Positions 49,986 through 59,823 of a stretch of DNA of 64,000 nucleotides are shown one piece after another. The notes under the pieces are model-generated. The model had not been told where the DNA came from and made no database searches. It saw only the letters and a program-made list of their open reading frames with translations. The DNA is from Stentor roeselii. Taxonomy: Eukaryota > Ciliophora > Heterotrichea > Heterotrichida > Stentoridae. The DNA is taken from NCBI GenBank assembly GCA_006503475.1, contig RSEH01000038.1, positions 1 to 64,000 on the forward strand, written 5' to 3'. How positions within the stretch are numbered: position 1 is the stretch's first letter; each line of letters opens with the position of its first letter. The translations under genes were made by a program, and so were the position numbers.

Positions 49986-50745
49986 GGTTATTATAGTTAT
50001 TTTAGGAGATTAGGATACAGGTGATAGGTTTGGGGGTTTGATTGATTTGGTGTTTTTTTATGGTGTGGATTTTTGAATGATTTTTTATGAAGATTGAATA
50101 TTGTTTGGTCTTTGATTTAATTTTTTTTTTATGAAATTGATGTTGGGTTCAAGAGTTTTTTTGGAGACTGAAGATTTTTTTATAGAATGAATTTAGAATT
50201 TTTAAATTAAAGAAATTTTGTCATTTTTCGAGTGTTTTTTGAAGGAAAAATTGTAAATTAATCTATGTTTAAGATTTATTTGTATATTTCTAAAGATTCA
50301 ATTATACTAGAATAAATCATTATAATTCAAATTATTATTTGTGTTTTTCACCTAAGTAATTAAATTTTCATCTAAAGTAATTGAATTTCAGTTTTCACCT
50401 CAAATAAATTAAAGTATGGGTTGAACTTGCGTTGTTACTAACTATTCATCAAGAATTTTCGACTAAAAAAACCAATAAAAACTAAAAAATATCAACTAGA
50501 TATAGATTGTCTCCCAATACGATAAATTAAAAGCATAAATAAAAAACTAAGAAATATCTGGATTTTCATAACTCATTATACTACTAAAAATCCATAAAAA
50601 TTCTAAATTTTTGAAATTTCACAAAGAAATATTATTAAATAATGCCTGATCTATTTTCTTTGTGCCTCTAAATCACAACATTTTTCAGAAAAAAAATGAA
50701 AACTTTCTGATTCAAACTAAAAAATATTAGTTAAGGTAATAATAA
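49986..50745. other. 760-bp gap between divergent genes
   Basis: AT-rich DNA holding the 5' flanks of the exchanger and DUF1152 genes. The first 250 bp are T/G-rich on the plus strand, the last 250 A-rich. No open frame, repeat or RNA gene recognised. Confidence 0.4.
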
Positions 50746-51753
50746 ATGAATAGGTTTTTTGGAAATCGACTGAAAGCGAAGATCTGGCAAAAAATTGAAC
50801 AGTCTTCTGGAGTTCTAATAATCGGCTGTGAAGGAGGGTTTAATATTTTGAACGCTTTACCTGTTTTTCTTGCAATAAGATCAATGCAAAAGCCTGTCGT
50901 TCTCTGCAACATGTCGCTATCATCTTTAAAAGACTCTCAAGTCTCGATAGTGCTAAGAGACCCTGGCATCAGCAACTCGCCAATTCTTTATCTTGTGTCC
51001 AGTTCTTCAGAGTACACTCAAAAAGGCACTAAGGAAAAGCAGTACTTTCCTGAAAAGTACCTTTGCGAATGGTTCGCATCTAAAAATGAACGTGTTTTGA
51101 TTTACTGCACTGAAAGAACAGGTCCGAAAAATCTTTCTATGTGTTATTCAAAAATTTGTCAAGATAATGGCCTTGACTTGATCATCATTGTCGACCATGG
51201 AAGTGATTCATTAATGGCCGGTAACGAAAAAGAAATCGGTAGCTACTTAGAAGACTTTCTCACAATGCTAGGCACAAACCAAACCTCAATAAGTTCAGTT
51301 CTTTGCAACATGGTCCTTGGAGTAGATCGTCACTCTGGAGTCTCAGACTGTTCAACCTGGAGAGCTCTTTCAGAAATAACCGAAATTGGAGGTAATTTAG
51401 GAAGTTTTTCTCTAAGTCGAAACATGACAGAAGTCCATTTATACCTGGAAGCCTGTCAATACGTTGAAGAAAAAATGCCTCGTCCTAACATCCCAGGTAT
51501 TTTTTTAAGAAGTGCCTTAGAAGGCGGCTTTGGAAATTTAAATATTCACCCAAATGGAGAAAGAACTTTCATCAACCCCATCATGACAGGTCTTTATTTC
51601 TCTGAACTTTCTGCAGTTTTAAAGCGAGTTAAGTACTTGGACTACGTGGAAGACGCGAAAACTGCATCAGAGGTTGTATCAGGAGTTGATTACTTCCGTA
51701 ATAACCTACAAGAAACCATAGAAGAAGAAATTCCAAGAACTAAAGAGTTTTAA
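50746..51753 (+). CDS. DUF1152-like protein
   Basis: A 335-residue soluble protein with an alternating alpha/beta pattern. VLIIGCEGGFNILNALPVFL looks like a glycine-rich Rossmann-type first strand, and IIVDHGSDSLMAGNEKEIG with the following LEDFLTML matches the DUF1152 signature (DGGVDSLMxGDE). The function of that family is unknown; it is best known from archaea and bacteria and patchy in eukaryotes. No signal peptide. A 15-nt stretch near the 3' end (GTAATAACCTACAAG) has intron-like ends but no AATCA core and is kept as coding. Stop TAA, 24 bp before the next gene. Confidence 0.7.
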   Translation: MNRFFGNRLKAKIWQKIEQSSGVLIIGCEGGFNILNALPVFLAIRSMQKPVVLCNMSLSSLKDSQVSIVLRDPGISNSPILYLVSSSSEYTQKGTKEKQYFPEKYLCEWFASKNERVLIYCTERTGPKNLSMCYSKICQDNGLDLIIIVDHGSDSLMAGNEKEIGSYLEDFLTMLGTNQTSISSVLCNMVLGVDRHSGVSDCSTWRALSEITEIGGNLGSFSLSRNMTEVHLYLEACQYVEEKMPRPNIPGIFLRSALEGGFGNLNIHPNGERTFINPIMTGLYFSELSAVLKRVKYLDYVEDAKTASEVVSGVDYFRNNLQETIEEEIPRTKEF

Positions 51754-51777
51754 TCTTTGTAATGTTTAGAACTTATA

Positions 51778-53154
51778 ATGCTTCTTTTCTTCTGCTCACT
51801 CATTATTTCTTCATTTGCAGAAGAAAACCTGCTCTGGTCGTTGAATCCTGAAAATATTGAAGCTGCTTTAAAGTACCAGCCAAGAATGTTGATACTTTTC
51901 TGGTCGTCTTCAGATGAGTCTTCGAGAAAGGTCTTTTCACAAGCTCGACAAGCAGCTGAAAAGTTAAACTCGCATTTGATCCGCATTGGGTTAATCGACT
52001 GTTCTTCTTACGCTTCTCTTTGCAGTTCTCACTCAGTTGACACGACTCCTCATTTCTTATACTTTGACAATGAAAGTACCTACAACTACACCGGAGGACC
52101 TTCAGGAGAAGAGATATCAAAATGGGTCCTTCCACGTTTTAAGTACTCTCTTGACTATTTAAAAGAAACAGAAGACATTTTAACACTTTTCTCCAACAAT
52201 CGAGTCTCTTTTCTGTACCTTGGAGAAAATGAAGAAATTTTAAAAATAATGAAAGACTTGTCAGTCCATTTCATCAATATCAAGTTTTACATCTCAAAAC
52301 ATGAAGATACCCGGGAAGTCCTTGCCTGTGACTCGAAATTTGTCCTTTCTCGTGGGAATGAGTTGACTTTTTACAATGGTGAGGCCGATTTCAGCTCACT
52401 TTTCGACTTTCTCACGAAGAACAAGCCGAACGAGCTTCATGAGTTCAACGAAGAAGTGATAAAAACGATTTTTGAAAAAAAAAATCCTGCTTTTTTCTTA
52501 TTCTGTAAAACTCTTGATAAGGGGAAGTACTTGAAAGACTTTGGAAAACTCGCTGATAGGTACGAGTCTCGATTTATTTTTGTAATGACTGACTTGTCAA
52601 CAAAAGGAAAAAACCATAACAAGCTGGCACATGCCTTAGGGTTAAACATTGACATCCAGCCTCTTGCAGTGATTTTAAACATAAAAGAAACTTATTTTAA
52701 GTATCGTTCAGCTTCTTTGAATTACGAAAGTCTTGTGCAGTTCGTGAATGACTACTTCGAAGGAAAACTTCTGCCGTTTTACAAGTCTCAGGCTGTTGAA
52801 AGTGAATCATTTGAAAATAATGTCATGAATGTCGTGGGGTTGAATCATGAAGAAGTCACACAAGATAAGACTAAGGACGTGTTGGCTTTTTATTACACTG
52901 CACAACACCCTGAAAGCACCAGCTTTGCCCCTGTATTTGAAAAACTTGCTTTGAACTATTTAGCCTTTCCTGATATGCTGTTGGTCAAAATGGACATCGT
53001 TTATAATGAGGCTAAAGGACTTCTTATTCCTCATCTGCCACTTGTTAAGTATTATCCTCGACATGACAAAAATGGAATTGTTTATTCTGGAGACTTGACT
53101 TTGTTTGGACTGCAGAAATTCGTCTCTGCTCATTACAAGAAAGAAGAGCTTTAG
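51778..53154 (+). CDS. PDI-like ER protein without redox cysteines, KEEL-terminated
   Basis: A 458-residue protein. Signal peptide (1-14, ending SFA), then at least two thioredoxin-fold domains. In the first, LFWSSSDESSRKVF stands where APWCGHCK would be; the following IDCSSYASLC and VDTTPHFLYF keep the PDI pattern and cis-Pro. In the last domain, FYYTAQHPESTSFAPVFEKL again lacks CxxC, and LPLVKYYPRH supplies the second cis-Pro. The C-terminus, KKEEL, is a KDEL-type ER retention signal. So this is a luminal ER chaperone-like member of the PDI family rather than an oxidoreductase. Stop TAG. Confidence 0.85.
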   Translation: MLLFFCSLIISSFAEENLLWSLNPENIEAALKYQPRMLILFWSSSDESSRKVFSQARQAAEKLNSHLIRIGLIDCSSYASLCSSHSVDTTPHFLYFDNESTYNYTGGPSGEEISKWVLPRFKYSLDYLKETEDILTLFSNNRVSFLYLGENEEILKIMKDLSVHFINIKFYISKHEDTREVLACDSKFVLSRGNELTFYNGEADFSSLFDFLTKNKPNELHEFNEEVIKTIFEKKNPAFFLFCKTLDKGKYLKDFGKLADRYESRFIFVMTDLSTKGKNHNKLAHALGLNIDIQPLAVILNIKETYFKYRSASLNYESLVQFVNDYFEGKLLPFYKSQAVESESFENNVMNVVGLNHEEVTQDKTKDVLAFYYTAQHPESTSFAPVFEKLALNYLAFPDMLLVKMDIVYNEAKGLLIPHLPLVKYYPRHDKNGIVYSGDLTLFGLQKFVSAHYKKEEL

Positions 53155-53175
53155 TTAAATGGAAGTAGTTAATAA

Positions 53176-56100
53176 ATGTCTGAACCTGAACATAGTTTAC
53201 CTCCTGATGTCAAAAATAAAGCTCATGGGCAACTCAAGGTTAAAATTGGAAACTTGGTCTGGCTTGAACCCAGCTTGTCTTCTGCTCAGATACTTTTTCG
53301 TGTTAAGTTCTGGGGGGAAAGAGGACCTGGGGTTATTTTGAGGTCACTTTCGAGTAGTATTGAAATGATTTCAAATGAAGTTACTTACATTATTAGATGT
53401 ACCCAGCCTTCCTTTATCAGCTACCTAATGGACATGGGCTCACTAAACATCGACGTGACAGACAGTCAATGGCGGCTACTCGGATCAATAAAAATCAACC
53501 TGAAGCTTTACCTAAAAAAAGACCCTTCAACAAAGTTAAACCTTGCCTCAAACTTCGGTTTTTCCAATATCGAGGTGCAAGGAGTATTCCCAATAATCTT
53601 CTCATCAACCCCTCCAAAAAAACTCGGAGAAGTAGAACTGAGTCTCATAACAATCTTCGGAGAAGTCTACAGAAAAGTCTCTCAACAAGTCCAAACAATG
53701 CCTCCACAGGTGAAACCCTTGGAACCCAACAAAAAGAAGCCAGAGCCAGAACCTATTTCAAAAGAAACAGCAAATTTCGACAGTCGCGTCGCGAATAGTC
53801 TAGCAAAAGACGTTGTCCACGACTACAACCTAGAAAAAATAAAGAATGTCGAATTAGAAAACAAAGAAACCTTTAAAAACTACCGAGAAGAACGAAACTT
53901 AGCGAAAAAAATAAAAGAAGAAAAAGAAATCCCTAAAGAAATCTTTAAAAGTGAACCAAATCAAAGCATGGAACTGGAAAACATTAAAAATCGCGCTGAA
54001 AGACTCATGAAAAAAGTCCAGGCCAGTTCAAATAACGAGTACTTCGAAGAGCCAGTGCGAGAAAAAGAAGAAAGTTTCATGATTCCGAGTATTTCAGAGT
54101 TAAAAGCTCTTTCCTTTCCACAAGTCGAGGTTATCAAGTCTGAAGTATCTGAAAAGGCCTTATCCGAGTTATCTCTAATAACTCATCTAAAGCTTCAAAT
54201 AACGACAATGCATTTGCTTATATACCGAAAAGACTCAAACGCATTTCTCGAGTGTCTTGTGCCTCTTCCCTCATCTGAAGGCAGTCGAACTGACAGTTTC
54301 AAGATTTCTCACAAGACAGTCTCAGGAGATTCTTACATCTTCAACCACGAAAGTCTTCATCACGTTGTAGTCAACGACGGAGTTTTTTCCAAACTAGCTC
54401 CAACAACTATCAAGTTCAAACTAATGCTCTTCGAAAAAGGCAAAGTCCAAGAACTGGGCAGGGCTGAACTCGCCTGGGAAAAGGTCCTTCTTGCCAAAGG
54501 CTTCACCCTTGCCGCTGACCTCGAGATACTCACAGAAGAAGTCAAAGCGAAGAAAGCTGTTCAAAAAATCGTTGCGAAACTTGGAGTCCACTTATCACTG
54601 ATAAATGAAAAACAACCTGTTGTCGAACGTCCGAAAGTTTTGGAATCTTGTAAAAGTTACTTGCTTTATCTTTATATTGAACATCTGAGTAAACTTAAAG
54701 TTCCTTTTCAAAATATTTTCTTGACTTATAAAACTTTTCCAGAACCTGAGAGGATTACGACTGAAGTCCTTTGGAACTATCGAGAAGGTCAACCTGTCGA
54801 GCATAAGATGGTCACGGCGGTCATGGCAAATGAACAGATTAGCAGCAAGCTATCGATGAGCAACTTGGTGATTGAAGTGTGGAATAAACCGAATTCAGGT
54901 AATGATGAGTTGATAGGTGTTACAAAATTACCACTTTTACTTTTTTCTAGCTATATATTAACAGGTGATGCACTGTCTAATAGCGTTTATCCTATCATCG
55001 CTTTTGATGAATTAAGAAGTATTAATTCGTTGAAGACTGGAGAAGAAATCGGATTCTTGAAGGTCTGCCTCGCTATGGGCAGTCCTCTTCAAATTAATAA
55101 ACTTCGATCAAATCATGAAAATTCTGCAAAGGTCTTTATTCCTGAGAATTTAGAAGGGAATGTTGAGGTTAAAAGGGAAAAGTCTCTTGAAATAGAAAAA
55201 GATGAAAGTTTTCATGAAGCTAAAGTTGAACTTGTGGAAAAATCGATACAAATGGATGAGTTTAAAGTAGAAAAAGATGACCTGATGGGCCAAAGCATTG
55301 AAAGTATTGGAGATATCGCTGATTTCCTTAATCAAAGAGCGAAAAACCTAGAGTCTCCTGATAAAAACAAGGAAAATCTTTTGCAAGAGCCGAAACCTGC
55401 TGAAAGTCAAGAGTTTTTTACTCCAATTGTTCAGACCAGTGAGCAACTTTTCGTGCCTAACGTTTTAACAATAGAAGAAGTGATTCAGTCTTTAAAAGAC
55501 AGTCTAGAGAGAGAAAGGGTAAACCTAGAAGAAGAGTTAAAAATCGCAGATCGTTTTCAATACGGTTACATGCATCGAGAAAGTCTTTCTTACTTCCTCC
55601 AAGAACTAAGACTGGGACTAACCCCATCTCAAATCTCTTTATTTATCAATCACATCCTTGAAACCAAGCCTTCCTCAAACCCTAGAAGAGTTTTATTCAC
55701 TGATATTTTAACCACTTTAGGCCTTATTCAACCTCTCTATATGAAACATTCATTCACAGTTACAATTTCTTCTATTTTTTCCTGCCCCTTGTTGAACAAA
55801 CTTGCAGGTAGTCAAGTCTACGTCAAATATATTTTTCCTACTGAGTCCGGGTTCATCGAAAGTGAAATGCTTGAAGCGAGTTCTAATGTTCAAGTCGGTT
55901 TGAAGTCAGTTCATTCTTGCACCTTTCCATCATCCTCCTCACTTGAAGAGTGTTTCTACGAAAAACACGAAGGAATCAGTATTTTTCTCTGCAGGTATGG
56001 GACTAAGGGGGAAGAAAGAGTAATGGGAAAAGGAATCCTTCCAATTGAAGAACTGGTTGAATTAGAGTCCATTCAAAAAATGAATCGCGTCGTTTGTCTT

Positions 56101-58749
56101 TATGGAGACCTCAGCGAACAACTGGGAATCATGAGAAATGACCTTATTGGAAAAGTGAAAATTTCTATTGACTACTCAAATTCCTTCGCTTTTGAGGCAG
56201 TCACTGCTTCAAGTGAACTGGTTTTTGAGAAACAAACACAAATCGATAGAAAAATTCATAGAAACCAGGTCCTTACAGTTATTCTTGAGTCATTCACAGA
56301 ATTTTCAAGAGGTCTTAAATACCTGAAGTCAACAGGAGCTGTTTTTTCAAATAAAAATAAATTTCGATTCAATTTTTCTACTTTTCATGAAGACCGTGAA
56401 ATGGCGAATGATTATCCTGCTTTTGACCTGGTTTTTGTTAATGCTTGTGATAAGATGACGGTGAATGAGGCGAAGTACCTGGACCTGGTTCTTTCAAGTA
56501 AAAGTTTAGAGTACTTTAACCATCAGTCCTCACTTTTAACGGTTTTATTTGATAAAGAACTTGTAGGAACTTGCAAGATTCCTCTTCTTCAACTGCTTCT
56601 TCACTCGAGTCTTAAAGGCGAATACGCTGTTTTAAATGAATTCGGACAGTTCATGGGACTCGTTCATCTCACACTTTCCTTCGGCTTAGAAGAAGTGAAG
56701 AAAAAGCCTCCTGAACCTGAGGCAATTGTTGCAAGTACCAAGTTAAACGTGTTTATTGATAGTGCCTTGAACTTGCCTTTTGAATATCAGGGCGAAAGTC
56801 TTAATTCTTTCATTCAGTTCAGCTGGATTGACGGGAAAATCTTTGAAAGTAAAGCAATTGCCAGGTCTTCTTGTCCTCGATGGAACTTCTCACAAGACCT
56901 GGTCTTGCCACTTGATCAAAATATTTTAAAAGTACCGATGATTGTTTGTTTAATGCATAAGTCACTTAGAGGACCTGTCAAAATTGGAGAAGCTGTTGTT
57001 GAACTTGAACCTTTACTTAAGTCGAGAAGTGTTGATGGATGGTATCATTTAATTGATGGCAACTTGAGGGTTGGGCAGGTCAAGGTTAAGATCACTAGTG
57101 AAGAAGACCTTTGCTTTAGACTTACTGGAAAAGTTAAACAAGAAGTCTTTGATAGACTTCCTAGTCCAAAAATCATTGAAAAAACTGTTACTGTTGGAAA
57201 CTTTACTGCGAATAAATATGAAGAAAGACTCAAACATTATCATCAGTCCTTGGAAATGGCTGAAGACGAAGACATTCGTGCAAAGCACTTCGACAACATG
57301 AAAGCCATAGAAAATCTTTCAAAAACTCTTGAGTCACGACTAAGTGGCAGTTTTTCTGGAGGTTCTTACCGTAACAAGTCTCCTGATCGACAGGAATTTT
57401 CAAGATTTGTGCCTCTTGAAAATTTTAACTCACAGTCACCTCCTCGTTTCTCAACTTTCCATGAAAAACGCGAAAGTCCAACAAGGCAACCTTTGTTCCG
57501 AAGTGCAGTGATCAGAACATCTGGAAACAACTTACAAAAAGACTTAAATCGGGACTTTTCACCTTCTTCTCTCAATAATTCTGCTTTTCCTTTGAAAAAA
57601 AGCAGAGAAACGTCCCCTTTAGCTGAATATTATCGTGTCGGAGTTGAAATTGAAAAAATAGAGAAACTTGAAAATGAGGAACGACTTGAAAGGATTGAAA
57701 ATAATGAAAGAATGGAAAGATTGCAAAGAATTGAAAATAATGAAAGACTTGAAAATATTGAAAGAGTTGAAAGGTTGCAAAGGATTGAAAATAATGAAAG
57801 AATGGAAAGATTGCAAAGAATTGAAAATAATGAAAGACTTGAAAATATTGAAAGAGTTGAAAGGTTGCAAAGAATTGAAAATAATGAAAGACTTGAAAAC
57901 CTTGAAAGACTTCAAAGGGCTGAAAATAACGAAAGACTTGAAAGACAAAGACTAGAAAATAATGAAAGAATTGAAAGGTTGCAAAGAATTGAAAATAATG
58001 AAAGACTTGAAAACCTTGAAAGACTTCAAAGGGCTGAAAATAACGAAAGACTCGAAAGACAAAGAATAGAAAATCTTGAAAGACTTGAAAACATTGAAAG
58101 GCTTCAAAGAGCTGAAAATAACGAAAGACTCGAAAGGCTTCAAAGACTCGAAAACAACGAAAGACTTGAACGTCTTCAAAGAATAGAAAACATCGAAAGA
58201 CGAGAAAAAATTGAAACCACCGAATCCCTTGAAAAACCCCGAAAAATCCATTCCCCAGTAAGAGAATCCAGTTATTTACCCGAATTCCTGAAATCCAGTC
58301 CAGAAAAACTAGAAAAAAACGACTCCTGGAAAAACCGAGTAGAAGAACCCGAAGACGACGACTGGAACCCAGACAAAATCGCAGACGTCTTAAAAACAAT
58401 CCAAGAAGCATCAGGTTACCGAGGCTACGAAAGTGACGAGAACTCTGAAAACGACCCAAAAAGACAAGAGTTTACTTTAGGAAACGTAAAAGACGATTCA
58501 GAAGACGAAGAAATTTCAAAACCCACAAATTCCAGACTTTTTATCCAAAGAGAACCTGAACCTCATTCAGATCACTTTGAAGAAAAGCGTGAATCGTGGA
58601 AGACCTCATCAGAGAAAATATCAAGTGTGTTAGAAAACGTTCAAAAGCGGCGTCAAAGTCCGAAATTATCCCGTCCAGTGCTTCCAAAATCGCTTCTGTC
58701 GGACCCTGAGATCTCCAGAATAGCGTCAATAATGAAAGGTACTAAATAA
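53176..58749 (+). CDS. C2CD3: C2CD3-like centriolar protein with multiple C2 domains
   Basis: An 1857-residue protein. The N-terminal domain (about 18-150) has KVKIGNLVWLEP and ILFRVKFWGERGPGVI, the hallmark of C2CD3, a centriole distal-end protein needed for distal appendages and basal-body docking. Further C2-like sheets occur at about 340-460, 490-640, 850-1000, 1030-1180 and 1190-1310, separated by charged linkers. The C-terminal 550 residues are disordered and include a long charged tandem repeat (about 1490-1680). In a heterotrich, with thousands of basal bodies, a structural basal-body role is expected. Starts 21 bp after the PDI-like gene. Stop TAA. Confidence 0.85.
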   Translation: MSEPEHSLPPDVKNKAHGQLKVKIGNLVWLEPSLSSAQILFRVKFWGERGPGVILRSLSSSIEMISNEVTYIIRCTQPSFISYLMDMGSLNIDVTDSQWRLLGSIKINLKLYLKKDPSTKLNLASNFGFSNIEVQGVFPIIFSSTPPKKLGEVELSLITIFGEVYRKVSQQVQTMPPQVKPLEPNKKKPEPEPISKETANFDSRVANSLAKDVVHDYNLEKIKNVELENKETFKNYREERNLAKKIKEEKEIPKEIFKSEPNQSMELENIKNRAERLMKKVQASSNNEYFEEPVREKEESFMIPSISELKALSFPQVEVIKSEVSEKALSELSLITHLKLQITTMHLLIYRKDSNAFLECLVPLPSSEGSRTDSFKISHKTVSGDSYIFNHESLHHVVVNDGVFSKLAPTTIKFKLMLFEKGKVQELGRAELAWEKVLLAKGFTLAADLEILTEEVKAKKAVQKIVAKLGVHLSLINEKQPVVERPKVLESCKSYLLYLYIEHLSKLKVPFQNIFLTYKTFPEPERITTEVLWNYREGQPVEHKMVTAVMANEQISSKLSMSNLVIEVWNKPNSGNDELIGVTKLPLLLFSSYILTGDALSNSVYPIIAFDELRSINSLKTGEEIGFLKVCLAMGSPLQINKLRSNHENSAKVFIPENLEGNVEVKREKSLEIEKDESFHEAKVELVEKSIQMDEFKVEKDDLMGQSIESIGDIADFLNQRAKNLESPDKNKENLLQEPKPAESQEFFTPIVQTSEQLFVPNVLTIEEVIQSLKDSLERERVNLEEELKIADRFQYGYMHRESLSYFLQELRLGLTPSQISLFINHILETKPSSNPRRVLFTDILTTLGLIQPLYMKHSFTVTISSIFSCPLLNKLAGSQVYVKYIFPTESGFIESEMLEASSNVQVGLKSVHSCTFPSSSSLEECFYEKHEGISIFLCRYGTKGEERVMGKGILPIEELVELESIQKMNRVVCLYGDLSEQLGIMRNDLIGKVKISIDYSNSFAFEAVTASSELVFEKQTQIDRKIHRNQVLTVILESFTEFSRGLKYLKSTGAVFSNKNKFRFNFSTFHEDREMANDYPAFDLVFVNACDKMTVNEAKYLDLVLSSKSLEYFNHQSSLLTVLFDKELVGTCKIPLLQLLLHSSLKGEYAVLNEFGQFMGLVHLTLSFGLEEVKKKPPEPEAIVASTKLNVFIDSALNLPFEYQGESLNSFIQFSWIDGKIFESKAIARSSCPRWNFSQDLVLPLDQNILKVPMIVCLMHKSLRGPVKIGEAVVELEPLLKSRSVDGWYHLIDGNLRVGQVKVKITSEEDLCFRLTGKVKQEVFDRLPSPKIIEKTVTVGNFTANKYEERLKHYHQSLEMAEDEDIRAKHFDNMKAIENLSKTLESRLSGSFSGGSYRNKSPDRQEFSRFVPLENFNSQSPPRFSTFHEKRESPTRQPLFRSAVIRTSGNNLQKDLNRDFSPSSLNNSAFPLKKSRETSPLAEYYRVGVEIEKIEKLENEERLERIENNERMERLQRIENNERLENIERVERLQRIENNERMERLQRIENNERLENIERVERLQRIENNERLENLERLQRAENNERLERQRLENNERIERLQRIENNERLENLERLQRAENNERLERQRIENLERLENIERLQRAENNERLERLQRLENNERLERLQRIENIERREKIETTESLEKPRKIHSPVRESSYLPEFLKSSPEKLEKNDSWKNRVEEPEDDDWNPDKIADVLKTIQEASGYRGYESDENSENDPKRQEFTLGNVKDDSEDEEISKPTNSRLFIQREPEPHSDHFEEKRESWKTSSEKISSVLENVQKRRQSPKLSRPVLPKSLLSDPEISRIASIMKGTK
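57655..58215 (+). repeat. Tandem repeat coding for (ERLQRIENN)n
   Basis: About 560 bp inside the C2CD3-like gene made of imperfect repeats of ERLQRIENNERLEN and related units (7, 14 and longer periods). The product is a highly charged, continuous helix. The DNA copies are similar enough to suggest recent slippage, and the antisense strand stays open only because of this composition. Confidence 0.9.
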
Positions 58750-58762
58750 TTAATAATCTACA

Positions 58763-59677
58763 CTAAAGTAAATAGTCAGGTACTGTTCTGACCACGTTTA
58801 TCTTGGGAGGAGGAGGAACATGCTCGAATTGCAAAAATGTGTATTTGAGGTTCTCGTCGATTAGCATTATTGCTGCTTGGTTCCCGCAACGGTAACAGTA
58901 GTTTGGAGCGGAAAAGACGGTGATCACGTTGTGTCGGTGACACCAGTTGTAACCTTCGCTTACTAGTTGATGTGCTCGTGCTATTAATGTCAGGTTGTTT
59001 GTGTGGTTGAATTGTAAAGATACGTCGATTCCGAATGTGAAACCGGTACCTCGAGGAGATGTCGACCAACCTGGCCTGTCATCTGGGTCACTCCAGACTA
59101 AATCAGTCATAGCACCAGTACAAGGAATATCCTGAAATCGATTCAACCCTTCAATATCTTCAATTTTCGTTATTTCAGGTGACAATCCTCCATGAGCACA
59201 AAACATCTGCATCTCAATCAGAGCTGCCAAAGGAAGATAATTAAACAAATCCGTCAAAACATGCCAAACTTCAGCATCTCCATATTTGTTAAGCACCTCA
59301 TCATATAAGCCATAAGTCAAGCTTATTTCGCGACATTCATGATTTCCTCTAGTCAAGAAGATTCTTGATGGGTTCTTTACTTTAAGACAGAGAAGGTAAA
59401 GAAATGTCTCAATCGAGTCGTGACCTCGGTCAACATAGTCCCCGATGAAGAGATAATTCGTTTCTGGAGGGTAACCTCCTAACTTGAACAATTCAAGCAA
59501 ATCGTGAAATTGCCCGTGAATGTCACCACAGAGGGTTATTGGACTTGGAATGTGCAGAACGTTTTTTTCTTCTAAGAAGATTTCTTTCGACTTGGAACAT
59601 ATGAAAGAAATGTCTTTTGTTGAAAGTTTTTTAAATGTTTCTAGGTCTGACTGGATTCTTGAGATTTCTTGAGTCAT
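58763..59677 (-). CDS. PP2A-type protein phosphatase catalytic subunit
   Basis: A 304-residue PPP-family Ser/Thr phosphatase. All metal and phosphate motifs are present: GDIHGQFHD, GDYVDRGHDS, RGNHECREIS, the PP2A-group SDPDDRPGW and RAHQLVSEGYN, and SAPNYCYRCGN. The tail PDYLL is like the PDYFL carboxyl end that PP2A subunits use for methylation and holoenzyme assembly. GNHEC (for GNHES) and divergent loop residues leave PP4 or PP6 possible. Cytosolic/nuclear, regulated by partner subunits. Converges on the C2CD3-like gene with a 13-bp gap. Stop TAG. Confidence 0.93.
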   Translation of the reverse strand: MTQEISRIQSDLETFKKLSTKDISFICSKSKEIFLEEKNVLHIPSPITLCGDIHGQFHDLLELFKLGGYPPETNYLFIGDYVDRGHDSIETFLYLLCLKVKNPSRIFLTRGNHECREISLTYGLYDEVLNKYGDAEVWHVLTDLFNYLPLAALIEMQMFCAHGGLSPEITKIEDIEGLNRFQDIPCTGAMTDLVWSDPDDRPGWSTSPRGTGFTFGIDVSLQFNHTNNLTLIARAHQLVSEGYNWCHRHNVITVFSAPNYCYRCGNQAAIMLIDENLKYTFLQFEHVPPPPKINVVRTVPDYLL

Positions 59678-59823
59678 TTATTAGAATTTTTCTTTATTAT
59701 TAACTTTTGAGAGTTTTTTTAGTTATTAGAATTTTACTTGGAAGAGAGTTAAGAGGATTGGAATTTTTTTATTTTATTCTTTTTCATGGACTTTGAGAGG
59801 TTTGAATTCTTTTTATATTAATT

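Noticed and set aside
51709-51723. GTAATAACCTACAAG as a 15-nt intron in the DUF1152-like gene
   Set aside because: It lacks the AATCA core and ends AAG, not TAG, and the frame is open through it, so it is kept as coding.
57572-58459. Long minus-strand open frame opposite the C2CD3-like repeat
   Set aside because: It is open only because the sense repeat (ERLQRIENN)n has no antisense stop. Its F/Q/R-rich product is an artefact.
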